DNA of 64,000 nt, taken from NCBI RefSeq assembly GCF_947179515.1, contig NC_067481.1, positions 91,450,598 to 91,514,597 on the forward strand, in the 5' to 3' direction. Position 1 is the first letter of the stretch; every line of letters starts with the position of its first letter. Shown here one piece after another: positions 46,729 through 56,332 of this stretch. The DNA comes from Apodemus sylvaticus. Its lineage: Eukaryota > Chordata > Mammalia > Rodentia > Muridae. A program made the translations under genes and the position numbers. Below the pieces are notes generated by a model. The model searched no databases. It worked only from the letters and a program-made list of their open reading frames with translations, and had not been told where the DNA came from.

Positions 46729-47131
46729 TGGTGAGATCACCAGAGATGACCACTCAGACACAGTTACAGCCAGTTGAAAGTCTTTATTGCAGCAGACTGG
46801 GACTACACACAACTATTTGGAACACAGGGGTCTTTTAAGGAAAAAAAGATTGTCCTACCATCTCACTTGGAAGCTTTGGGAGTGTGGCGTCGGTGCTCTA
46901 CAGAGTAAGTACTTCAATGCAAGCAGTGGTAACAGAAGCTGGGATAAGAGGTTAGCAGGGCAGTATCCATACAAACAGGCAGTTCTAACAAAAGTTGATA
47001 AGTTAGCCTACCGTGGAGTTGGGTAATTTTCCATGGGATTCTCCAATAAGGAGATGAGATCATAGTTAAAACTGGAATGGCCTCAGCAAGAATATAAGAT
47101 GGAGGAACCTCTGCACTATCTTGCCCCATCA
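46729..47131 (-). repeat. 3' LTR of the endogenous retrovirus
   Basis: About 403 bp, colinear with 55851-56332. It shares 'agtctttatt.cagcagactgg' (AATAAA at 46783-46788 on the minus strand), 'gggtaattttccatgggatt' and 'ctggaatggcctcagcaag'. It starts and ends TG...CA. Confidence 0.85.
46783..46788 (-). terminator. LTR polyadenylation signal AATAAA
   Basis: The minus strand reads AATAAA near the R/U5 side of the 3' LTR, at the same relative position as 55911-55916 in the other LTR. Confidence 0.75.
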
Positions 47132-47159
47132 CAGACTCCATTGGCTCTGTGGGCATGAG

Positions 47160-48160
47160 TCAAATCATTGACTCATTCTGCTCTAGCAGGGCATAGTTGG
47201 TCACAGTGCCCTGAGCATTAGCTGAGTTTATTCTCTGTCTGATGCAGCTGCCCATGCAGGTGAAGATGCATGGTCCCACCCTTAGCCTGATCAGAATAAG
47301 AATCAATGACCAGCTAATACTGACAGGAATCCAGCCAGCCATGGGGACCAGGCTAACAGAGACTGATACCGATGATCTGAACTAGGCCTTCCTTTCTTCG
47401 ACCATGGCAAAGTTTTTCCTCGATTTACTTGATTGGTTGGCATAGAAACAACAGGTCTCTCTTAAAGCCATATGCAATCCTCCTTGTTTCATCAGGAGAG
47501 GATCTATGACTCTTCGATTCTACACAGCCATTTCTACTAAGGAGTGTACTTGCTTGTCTAGCCTGGATAAAGGGTTAGGGTTAGGGTTAGGGTTAGGGTT
47601 AGGGTTAGTCCTAGTCCACTTGTTTACTTACTTTTATAAAGTTTTTATTACTGTCTATCTGGGACAATATTCTTCTAGCTGTTGCCCCAGCAATACTGGC
47701 TCCAAGCAGTTGTGGAACAGGAATGTCTACGGCTTACTTTTCCCATGGCAGCCTGGAGTCCGTGTTACCGTGGGCTCTTCCTTCTTCTCCATTGTGTAAG
47801 TATACCCGGGGCAGGATGCGCACTAGGACACATCAAATCGCGCTTGGCTTTGGGAATATCTCTGAGGAAGCGCATGCAGTTAAACCACTGGCACATGCCA
47901 TCAAGTGGTCTCAGAGGCCACACCATATTGTTGCTAATGAGAACTGACCTAGAGGATGGAATCGCAAGCCTGAGGGTACAGTGAAGCTTCTAGGTCAGAA
48001 GTCCTGGAAACCAGGTGCGTTCCATCTCCCTGTAGGTCCCCCAGTGTAAGCTGTTTCCAGTTACTATTGGTTTTACTTGCTGGTAGACCAACAGTCTGCC
48101 TGGTCCTTAGCCCTATGTAGTAAGGGGGTAAATATTCAGACATAGACAGTGGTTCCAACT
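47160..48160 (-). pseudogene. env remnant (transmembrane subunit and possible end of surface subunit)
   Basis: Minus-strand frames show the C-terminal membrane anchor and tail (around 47160-47342). Before these lies an ectodomain stretch with an NRR..D-type segment and a paired-cysteine 'CCFYA'-like motif (about 47420-47550), and further upstream a hydrophobic fusion-peptide-like segment (about 47640-47740). These are gammaretroviral TM features. Frames change repeatedly and stops occur. A telomeric repeat tract (47572-47608) interrupts the ectodomain. The surface subunit further upstream is barely recognisable. Confidence 0.7.
47572..47608 (+). repeat. Interstitial telomeric repeat (TTAGGG)6
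   Basis: 37 bp of perfect TTAGGG repeat on the plus strand, embedded in the env TM remnant of the retrovirus. Confidence 0.98.
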
Positions 48161-48571
48161 AATTCCTAGCTGGGGGTGACTACGCAAAGGGTGAACCCGT
48201 AGACCTTATAAAGGGTAGAGAACGTAGAGGAAGGATTTCTGGTCGCAGTGCCAGTGGGGCCTAAGGTGGTGATGCTTTTGGTGCTGGTTGGGGCCAATCT
48301 CATGGGAAGAAGTGTTGGTCATGTTTGGGTCTTTCCTCCTGGAATGAGTAGGAGGTCTCCCTCTGGACCCATATAGGTCCAGGGGTCTAGAGAGGTAGCC
48401 TCCCCTAAAGGAAACTTTTTCCTTGGATCTCTTTTGGTAGCATAATAGAACCTTAGTTCCCAGGTTCTTCTAGTATCCCATGAAACAGTCATCTCTATGT
48501 TGTCTCCAATCTTTCAGTCTTGTGGTTATGTGATTAGAGTTCCCTATTGTACAATATTTAGGAGGCACCTC

Positions 48572-48578
<7 letters not shown>
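48161..48578. other. ERV interior, unassigned
   Basis: By position this should be env surface-subunit or leader sequence. I cannot align it confidently. Confidence 0.35.
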
Positions 48579-48636
<58 letters not shown>

Positions 48637-48638
48637 AT
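48579..48638 (+). repeat. (CT)n-(GT)n compound microsatellite
   Basis: About 20 CT units followed by about 8 GT units. Confidence 0.96.
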
Positions 48639-48644
48639 GTTTAT

Positions 48645-49410
48645 AGTTTTCAAAACTTTCTTTAATAAGTGTACGTAAATGCTTTAACTTCCCTTCTAGC
48701 CCACCATCCACCTGAGGTAGTGGAAATGAAAGGTTGATAGTGCAAAGGAGGATGTGGACCAGTTTAGAAATAGTTCTTTGGAGTGAATCCAGTCTGTGTT
48801 GTCAGGATATCAGCAGCTCAGTTCACATGAATCAGCAGTGGCAGCTCAAGCCACTCTCAAACACTATTCACAAATCATCAATGGCAACTCAATCCAGAAG
48901 AAACTGCAAGGCTCTGTCATTTGGCCCAAGTCCACAGAAGTGGCAAGAAGCTACCACACCACCACCAGACGTTCTTTCGTGTGTTTGTCTCTATGAAGTC
49001 ACAATAAACAATGACCAACAAAGAATGACAAGGTGAACCAATACCACACAGCATCTTCAGAGAAGACCACCATCAGCAAAGTCCAAGATGACCAGCGAAG
49101 AGTGTCAGGGTGTACTAATATCACACAACATCGTCCATTGTCTGTTGGGGTGTTTATACCCTTTCCAAACATCCAAACTTATCCTCTCAAGCTTCTGCTC
49201 TAGCTCAACACCACACGGCCTTTCTGCAGGCTGCTTCCACAAAAACACCACATGTCTCTTCTCACCAAAACATCCTCCCACGTGTCTGCTTCAGTAAAAA
49301 TATTCTCTCATAAGCCAGTTTCCAGAAAAACACTGCATGACACAATTGAGTCTCCAAAAAACCCCCAGAAATTTTCACTTCATATATAGTTGTCAGCATG
49401 CTTTCAGTAA
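48645..49410 (+). mobile_element. RMER1-like rodent repeat inserted in the retrovirus (tentative)
   Basis: Phrases such as 'aaagtccaagatgaccagcg', 'ccaataccacacagcatctt' and 'caccacacggcctttctgca' recall the rodent RMER1 family. It occupies the place where integrase should be. The family name is from memory; edges are approximate. Confidence 0.45.
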
Positions 49411-49479
49411 GCCTCTGTTTTACAGTCCCATTTAATACAATAAAAATCCCCCCATGTCCTGGTCCCAGAAGGTGTGGGA

Positions 49480-49860
49480 GCCCATTCACAGGACATGCAT
49501 AGAATTGGACTTCATGTATTTCCTTCTCAAAATATAGGTCCCCACAAAGAGCTTTCAATAGGGCTAAGATTTTTTTTCTCTGTTTTTGATCTCTTCTCCT
49601 GCTGAATTTAGTCCTGTCTCCAGGTATACAGCTCCAGTCCTGTCTCCAGGTATAGACATGCCATGATGAAAGCGTATTGGCTCTCAGGGTCTCTGACAAT
49701 AGCCTGTCTTTCCCCTGAAGGAGAGCTTGGTCCAGAGCTAAAAGCTCATCAAGTTGAGCTGACATCCTCATGCTCAAAGGCTTTGCCCAGATAGTCCTAG
49801 CTTGAGTCACCACCACTCTCCTAAATATTGGGCTTGGTGTACTAGAGTAGATCACTTGAC
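49480..49860 (-). pseudogene. pol remnant: RNase H domain
   Basis: The minus-strand frame within 49262-49855 contains an 'IWAKPLSMRMSAQLDELLAL' block and a downstream 'KILALLKAL' block, spaced as in the gammaretroviral RNase H domain. Part of the domain between them is replaced or frame-shifted, and the ORF continues into non-retroviral sequence at its C-terminal end. Not functional. Confidence 0.75.
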
Positions 49861-50574
49861 TCCAGACAGTTCATGCAGGAGTTCCTCTGGGTCACTGGCC
49901 AGCAGGAGTCTTGACCAGAGTTGAGAGCTAATCTCTTATGGAACCAAATGTGAGGCTGATCCAGAAGCAGGGCTTGGTATTGAGACCCTTGGAAGTTATC
50001 ATACATCTCACCAGTATCCCCCTGAGGAGGGCCTCAACAGAGAAAGTGTCAGGAACACTTTCATCCCAAAAGCTAATTTGTCAGCTTATTTTACTATCAG
50101 GGTAGTGGTAGCTATGGTCTTTAAGCATCCTGGCCACACAGCTACAACTGGGTCAAGCATCTTTAATAGACATGTCACTGGTCTTTTCTTAGGTTCCAGA
50201 GTTTGTTTGAGAGCTCCTTTAGCAATGCCTCTGGACTCATCCAAATACAAGTGGAATTGTTTAATAATGTCTGCATTGGCCAGGACCAGGGCAAGTCACT
50301 AAAGCCCATTTCAAGTCTTTGAAGGCCCTCTGCTAAGCCTCAACCCATTCAAAGGCTGTGTTCTGTCATAGAGAGTCTTGGCTATTTCAGCAAATCCATT
50401 ATCTGTAGTCAACAATATCCAACTGCTTCCAAGAATTCATGTGCCTGTCTTTTCAATGTGGTAGGTGAGGATTCACAGGATGGCGGAAATACAGTCACAG
50501 GAAAGCATCTGCTTTCTTCCTTTAGGTTGTAGCTTAGGTATGTAATCCACAGGATACACAGTTGAGCCTTTTTG
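49861..50574 (-). pseudogene. pol remnant: RT connection region
   Basis: Minus-strand frames in 50280-50574 give blocks resembling the thumb/connection part of gammaretroviral RT (for example 'AFKDLKWALVTCP' and 'AHEFLEAVGYC'), in the right order upstream of RNase H. Several frameshifts and stops are present. 49861-50280 is poorly conserved. Confidence 0.7.
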
Positions 50575-50835
50575 TCTGAGACTGTTCTGTAGGGCTTGGA
50601 GGGTTTTCTAAAGGCCTCCTGTTGCTTGTCAACATTCCTCCTCAAAGGTCAAAGTTAGGAAAAGGTCATCTACATACTGCAGTAGAGAGCTTTGAGTTCT
50701 TACAGGTAGCCTGAGTTAGCTCTTCCTTCCTGGGGACTGGATCTTAATGTAAGAAGTAGTCTTTGAATAGTGGACAGGAGTTCAGAATGTTGGTAGATGC
50801 TTTGCCTGAGTCCAGAGTTATACTGGCCAAAAAGA
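50575..50835 (-). pseudogene. pol remnant: RT active-site region, main copy
   Basis: The minus strand encodes LLQYVDDLF around 50655-50690, the YXDD catalytic motif of reverse transcriptase. It is joined directly to protease sequence at 50836, so roughly the first half of RT is missing. The same segment, about 80% identical by eye, occurs at 51965-52216. Confidence 0.8.
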
Positions 50836-51480
50836 GGTGGTGGCTCTGAATTTTTGTAGTAAGTCTCTTCTAATCAATGTGTATGAGCAGCCCAAGATAA
50901 CCAGAAAAGAGTGAGTGGCTGTCTTAGTTAGGGTTTTATTACTATGAAGAAATACCATGACCAAGGTAACTCTTATAAAGGAAAACATTTAATTGGGGCT
51001 GGCTTACAGTTTCAGAGGTTCAGTCCATTGAAATCAGGGTGGGAAACATGCAGGCAGACTTAGAGCTGGAGAAAGAGCTAAGAGTTATATATCTTGATTG
51101 AAGGCAGCCAAGAAGAAACTAGATTTATTTCACACTGAGCATAGCTTGGGCGCTTAAGCCCTCAAAGCCCCACCTCCACAGTGACTAACTTCCTCCAATA
51201 AGGCCACATCTCCTAATAGTGCTACTCCTTATGAACCAAACATTCAAACACACGAGTCAACAGGGGACATACGTATTCAACACACCACAGGGAGGTTGTC
51301 CGTGTAAAGTAGGTAGCTTGGCCTGTTGCTACTTGGACTGCTGCTGTCTTTCTGAAAGTGAGGGGTCCAATGAGCTCTATCAAGACAACGTGGGCTGCTC
51401 TAGTGTCTCTTAGAAGGTTATTGGGTTTGTTCCTTACTCTTCTTATTATCCTAGGCTCCCAGGGACAGAGCCATATGGAT
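50836..51480 (-). pseudogene. pro remnant split by an inserted repeat
   Basis: The N-terminal part (about 51290-51480) and the C-terminal part (50836-50919) of a gammaretroviral protease are both recognisable. They are separated by the LTR-like repeat at 50920-51289. The expected Asp-Thr-Gly catalytic motif appears changed to Asp-Thr-Arg in this copy. Confidence 0.65.
50920..51289 (+). mobile_element. Rodent LTR-like repeat, copy 3, inside the retroviral protease
   Basis: tgtcttagttagggttttat ... cacaccaca. Same family and orientation as 31339-31738 and 32331-32697. The flanking protease halves show it inserted after the retrovirus did. Confidence 0.85.
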
Positions 51481-51540
51481 TCTAAGCCCCACCAATGTTT
51501 GACTAGCTGAAGGACTGCATGGCTCTCCTCTTTTCCTTTC

Positions 51541-51960
51541 CTATGTGGATATTTATTCTTCTGGTGCCCCTTCTGCTTACAGTAGGAACATTGGTCCTTT
51601 TCTGGACGTTTTCTTTCCTTTTCTCCTATTTTCTCTCTTGTCCATTTCCAATTACTACATGGAAGAGTTTCTTTCTGTCAGTCTTGGACTGAATCTAGGC
51701 TATTATAAACTTTCTGAGTGAGTTCTAAAAGTTGAGACCTATTCATCCCTTCAAATCCCTCTAATTTCTAGAAGTTTCTCCTTATGTCTGGGGCTGATTA
51801 CATGACAAAGGCAATGTTAATGGCTCACTAGTTTGGGGGTTGGGGACATCTGAATCTATGGGAGTAAATACCTGGTGTGCCTCACAGAGCCTTTCCAGAA
51901 ACCCAGAGGACAATTCGTCAGGCCTATGAATTGACTAACCTTGGACAATCTGATAGGGTT
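51541..51960 (-). pseudogene. gag remnant: capsid C-terminus and nucleocapsid zinc knuckle
   Basis: Minus-strand frames show a 'GFLERLCEAH'-type block of the gammaretroviral capsid C-terminus (about 51860-51910). Then comes a single CCHC zinc knuckle at about 51565-51605 (CSYCKQKGHQKNKY), in which the last cysteine is replaced by tyrosine. Stops interrupt the frame between them. Confidence 0.75.
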
Positions 51961-51964
51961 TCTG

Positions 51965-52216
51965 GTACTACAGGGCTTAGAGGGAATTTTAAAGGCCTCC
52001 AGTTGCCCTTCTGCATTCCTCCTCAGTGATCAAAGGTATGAGACAGTCATCATCTATATACTGGAGCAGAGTGCTTTGAGTTCTTGCAGGTTGCCTGTGG
52101 GCAGCTCCTCCTTTCTGGTGGCTTAGTCCTATTATAAGAGGTAGTCCTTGAATAGTGGACAGGTGTTCAGAATGTTGGTAGATGCTTTGCCTGAGTCCAG
52201 AGTTATTCTGGCTAAG
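51965..52216 (-). pseudogene. Second copy of the RT active-site segment, lodged inside gag
   Basis: The minus strand encodes LLQYIDD (about 52045-52066). It aligns over its whole length with 50575-50835 (for example 'tggacaggNgttcagaatgt' and 'ggtagatgctttgcctgagt' shared). It separates the N-terminal and C-terminal parts of the capsid remnant, so it is not in its normal place. Confidence 0.8.
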
Positions 52217-53164
52217 TCCTCCCAACCATGTTTGGTGAAAACTGCCCAATACCTTCTTACCTTCATCTGTACTAGGGCCCCAATTAGGTTGGGTAGATGG
52301 GAAGTTTGGCTCTACCCAGGCCTTTGCATCAGGCAGTGTCCCGCTGCTTGGCCCCAGAGCCTACTTCTTACTTTCCACCTGGATTCGGTCTCACACCTTG
52401 GAAGTGAACAGGGTGTCCAAGGAGGACAGTCATTCCAAGTCAGCTGGTGTGTCTAAAAAACAGTTTCCAACAGGCTGATAAGGGCCAAAGGCTTCTCTGA
52501 AAAAATGAGGGTCTGCAGTCTTCCAATTATATAAATCTCTGGTGGTGAAGGAAACATAAAACATAAATGGGGGCCGGGGAGCTCCTACCTCCCCTTCTCT
52601 CCCTTGTCTGTAGCAGGGTCCCTGTGCCTCCTTCAAAGGGAGAACAGTCTCATAACCTCAGACCAAGTCTGTCTGGCCTTCCCATAGACAAATCCACTCT
52701 GCATGCCTAGGAGAGAGAAGGCACTATGTAGTAGGGTTGGCCTCTTGGAGGGTTCTACTCTGGAGAGAACCATGTCCTCTGACTCCGTTAGCATTTGCCA
52801 TCGGTCTAGGCAGAACATGAGGAGGAAGAATGTCTATCACTTCATATAGGTCAGGGAGACTCTACAGTACTCGCAGCCCTTCGGAGTGTCCTGGCCAAGA
52901 ACACCGTGGCTCCCAAAGAAAGAGCACAAGTTTTCAACCATGGGGATAGACAAAGGTCAAGGGTTAGTCAATGACTAGCATGAGGGAACTGATCCGGATG
53001 GCCAGGAAAGACTGTCACAAAGTTTCAGACTGCCTCGGAATACCTGCGGATCCAAAGACCCTTCAGGGGGCTATCCTACCTTAAAAGAGACACACCCACA
53101 TTACAGACTGTAGGTTTTCCTAGAGAGAAACAAATGCCAGAATCGTCAGTCATCATTCAGAAGC
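52217..53164 (-). pseudogene. gag remnant: matrix to N-terminal capsid
   Basis: The minus-strand frame 52430-52636 contains 'DLYNWKTADPHF', matching the start of gammaretroviral capsid. The upstream sequence to 53164 is the expected matrix/p12 region but is poorly conserved. The whole is interrupted by stops and ends at the L1 insertion. Confidence 0.65.
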
Positions 53165-53176
53165 CCTTCTGATTGT
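53165..53176 (+). repeat. Left target-site duplication of the L1 insertion
   Basis: CCTTCTGATTGT, identical to 55345-55356 on the other side of the L1. Confidence 0.85.
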
Positions 53177-54130
53177 TTCTCTCTATCTCTTTTAATTTTC
53201 TATATTCTCTGTTTACATTCTGAATGCTTTCCCCTTTCCCAGTTCCTCCCTCCCCATCAGTCTCATAAGCCCTCTTCCCTTTGCCCATTTCCCAATCACC
53301 CCCCTCCCATTTCCCTGTCCTGGTACTCCCCTACAATGCTAGATCAACTCTTTTCAGAACCAGGGCCCTCTCTTTCCCTCTTCTTGGGTATCATTTGATA
53401 TGCTAATTGTGTCTTGAGAATTGGCTTCTGGACTAATTAATATCCACTTATCAGTGATTGCATTCCATGTGTATCCTTTTGTGATTGGGTTACCTCATTT
53501 AGGATGATATTTTCCAATTCCAACCATTTGCCTAAGAATTTCATGAATTAATTGCTTTTAATTGCTGAGTAGTATTCTATTGTGTAAATATACCACATTT
53601 TCTGTATCCATTCATCCATCGAGGGACATCTGGGTTCTTTCTAGCTTCTGGCTAATAAGGCTGCTATGAACATAGTGGAGCATGTGTCCTTATTGCATGC
53701 CGAGGGAATCCTCTGGGTATATGACCAGGAGAAGTATAGCAGTGTCCTCCGAAAGTGTCATGTCCAGTTTTCTGAGGAACGGCCAGACTGATTTTCAGAG
53801 TGGTTGTACCATCTTGCAATCCCACCAGCAGTGGAGGAGTGTTCCTCTTTCTCCACATCCTCGCCAACACCTGCTGTCCCCAGAGTTTTTAACCTTAGCC
53901 ATTCTGACTGGTGTGAGGTAAAATCTTAGAGTTGTTTTGATTTGCATTTCCCTAATGATTAATTATACTGAACATTTCTTAAGGTGTTTCTCAGCCATCC
54001 GAAGTTCTTCGGGTGAAAATTCTTTGTTTAGCTCTGTACCCCATTTTTAATAGGGATATTTAGTTCTCTGGGGTCTAACTTCTTGAGTTCTTTGTATATA
54101 TTGGATATTAGCCCTCTGTCGGATTTAAGG
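53177..54130 (-). pseudogene. L1 ORF2 C-terminus and 3' UTR
   Basis: Reverse-complement reading from 54130 downwards gives SDRGLISNIYKELKKLD and the cysteine-region C-terminus with stops, followed by the rodent L1 3' UTR. The poly(A) end at about 53177-53205 is degenerate. Confidence 0.88.
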
Positions 54131-55344
54131 CCCATATCTAAACATAGTAAAAGCAATATACAGCAAACCAGTAGCCAACATCAAACTAAATGGAGAGAAA
54201 CTTGAAGCAATCCCACTAAAATCAGGGACTAGACAAGGCTGCCCCTTCTCCCCATATCTTTTCATTATAGTTCTTGAAGTTCTAGCTAGAGCAATTAGAC
54301 AACATAAGGAGGTCAAAGGGATATAAATTGGAAAGGACGAAGTCAAACTATCACTATTTGCAGATGATATGATAGTATACTTAAGTGACCCAAAAAACTC
54401 TACCAGAGAACTCCTACAGCTGATAAACAACTTAAAATCAGTAGCCTTCCTATACTCAAAGGATAAGCAGACTGAGAAAGAAATCAGGGAAATGACACCC
54501 TTCACAATAGCCACAAACAACATAAAGTATCTTGGTGTGACTCTAACCAAGCAAGTGAAAGATCTATACAACAAGATCTTCGGGTCTCTGAATAAGGAAA
54601 TCGAAGAAGACCTCAGAAAATGGAAAAATCTTCCATGCTCGTGATTGGCAGGATTAATGTAGTTAAAATGGCCATCTTGCCAAAAGCAATCTACAGATTC
54701 TATGCAATCCCCATGAATATCCCAACTCGGTTCTTCGTAAAGATAGAAAGAGCAATTCTCAAGTTCATCTGGAATAACAAAAAACCCAGGATAGCTAAAA
54801 CTATTCTCAACAGAAAAAGAACTTCTGGAGGAATCAGTATCCCAGACCTCAAACATTACTACAGAGCAATAGTGATAAAAACTTCATGGTACAATGGCAG
54901 GCAAGTGAACCAATGGAATAGGATTGAAGACCCAGAAATGAACCCACACACCTATGGTCACTTGATCTTCGACAAAGGAGCTGAAAGCATTCAGTGGAAA
55001 AAAGATAGCCTTTTCAACAAATAGTACTGGTTCAATTGGAGGTCAGTATGCAAAAGAATGCAAATTGATCCATTCTTATCTCCTTGTACTAAGCTCAACT
55101 CCAAGTGGATCAAGGACCTCCACATAAAACCTGACACACTGAAACTAATAGAAAAGAAACTGGGGAAGACTCTTGAGGACATGGGCACTCATGAGGAGTT
55201 CCTGAACAGAACACCAATAGCTTATGGTCTAAGATCAAGAATTGACAAATGGGACCTCATAAAATTACAAAGTTTCTGTAAGGCAAAGAGTACTGTCAAA
55301 AGGACAAAACTTCAACCAACAGATTGGGAAAGGATCTTCACCAA
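54131..55344 (+). pseudogene. L1 ORF2 reverse-transcriptase fragment (inverted segment)
   Basis: Plus-strand frames give RT motifs RQGCPFSPYLF (about 54231-54263) and FADDMIVYLSDP (about 54354-54389, the catalytic FADD box). These continue through 'LGVTLTKQVKDLYN' and a long C-terminal RT block (54620-55024) to 'DWERIFTN' (about 55322-55345). An in-frame stop (TAA at 54324-54326) and frame changes disable it. The 243-aa minus-strand ORF 54125-54856 is its antisense shadow. Confidence 0.93.
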
Positions 55345-55356
55345 CCTTCTGATTGT
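55345..55356 (+). repeat. Right target-site duplication of the L1 insertion
   Basis: CCTTCTGATTGT, identical to 53165-53176. Confidence 0.85.
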
Positions 55357-55829
55357 CTAACACACACTTTTGAGGGATTCCCCTGGAGATCGCCTTCTGA
55401 GGAACTGACAGACCTTTTTAAGAAGATAAAGACAATGCAGACACAGTCCACAGTAAACAGACAAATCACAGGTACTCACCAAGCATTCATTCATCCATTC
55501 AACAATCCTGGGGGACTCTGGTGACTCTCACACAGAGCCTGGACACAGGACCTACAGTCCTGTGCCTGACCTCTCCTTTTGTGTCCTATTCGAAGGGCAA
55601 GTTCTGCAGACCAAACCTACCTCCGGAGGTGTTTAGAACAAATGATATCCAATTGGCCCTTGTGGGAAGCTTCATCCAGGTGCCAATCAGCAACGTTTGG
55701 TCCAAAAGGATTTTCTTGGGGCCCTGGAAAGTCTCAGGGTGGGTGTCATCTAAGAGTCCTCACTACCTGTGCACTCGTTCCCACTTGTGAGAGTTGAAAG
55801 CCTCTACATGTCTGTATTAAGTCTCTGGG
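55357..55829 (-). other. Retroviral leader / start of gag
   Basis: Lies between the primer binding site and the L1 insertion. By position it is the 5' leader plus the beginning of gag. No frame is clearly retained. Confidence 0.5.
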
Positions 55830-55847
55830 ATCTCAGTGGGACTTCTA
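55830..55847 (-). promoter_or_regulatory. Primer binding site resembling tRNA-Gln
   Basis: The minus strand reads TAGAAGTCCCACTGAGAT, 15 of 18 positions agreeing with the tRNA-Gln-complementary primer site as I recall it. It is 3 nt inside the 5' LTR. Confidence 0.7.
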
Positions 55848-55850
55848 AAC

Positions 55851-56332
55851 TGTTATGAGGAGTTCATGAAAGATGACCATTCAGACACAATGTATACCCA
55901 ATTAAAAGTCTTTATTCCAGCAGACTGGGACCACACCCATGAGTTTGGGGACCATGGTGGTCTGAGAACATCCAAAACATCAAGTTTCAAATGCAAAAAC
56001 CTCTTCCTGGCATCTTGTTCAGCAGCTGAGGGTGAGGACGGAGGCAGGAGTAGGGTGGGGTGGGGTGAGGTGAGGGGACTTCACAGAGGAAGCAGTTCAA
56101 AGCAAGCAGTTTTAACAGATACTAAGATACGTGGTTAGCTGGAGGAGGTTCTGCACAAACAGACAGTGTTTTACCAAAGTTTAGATAAGCTAGCTAGGAA
56201 CTGAGTTCCTAGAACAGAATTGGGTAGTTTTCCATGATATTCTCCATCAAGGAAATCAGATTCTAGTTAAACTGGGAATGGCCTCAGCAAGTGTACAGGA
56301 TGGAGGAGCATCTGTACTCTCTTGCCTGGTCA
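55851..56332 (-). repeat. 5' LTR of the endogenous retrovirus
   Basis: About 482 bp with AATAAA on the minus strand at 55911-55916. Aligns with 46729-47131 but is longer, partly owing to a G-rich GGGGT/GAGGT patch near 56035-56080. Considerable divergence between the LTRs indicates an old insertion. Confidence 0.85.

Larger units (their letters stand above)
53177..55344 (-). mobile_element. 5'-truncated L1 with inverted 5' segment (twin-priming structure)
   Basis: The left part (53177-54130) is L1 3' end in reverse orientation: T-rich end, 3' UTR, then ORF2 C-terminus. The right part (54131-55344) is an upstream ORF2 segment in forward orientation. The outer end of the right part (ORF2 up to the IFTN motif) is adjacent in L1 order to the inner start of the left part (SDRGLISN motif). 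The insertion is bounded by a 12-bp target-site duplication. It lies within the 5' part of the retrovirus and is therefore younger. Confidence 0.88.
46729..56332 (-). mobile_element. Decayed class I (gammaretrovirus-like) endogenous retrovirus with nested insertions
   Basis: Two related LTRs (46729-47131 and 55851-56332) flank, in minus-strand order, a tRNA-Gln-like primer binding site, leader, gag, protease, RT, RNase H and env remnants. All frames are broken by stops, indels or insertions, and no integrase remnant was recognised between 47800 and 49400. It hosts an L1 (53177-55344), a rodent LTR-like repeat (50920-51289) and probably an RMER1-like element (48645-49410). A 5-bp GTTTC lies near both ends but is offset by 4 bp on the left, so a target-site duplication is not established. 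The Gln-type primer site suggests kinship with GLN-type elements. It has no coding capacity. Confidence 0.9.

Noticed and set aside
54125..54856. 243-aa minus-strand ORF
   Set aside because: It is exactly antisense to the L1 ORF2 reverse-transcriptase fragment.
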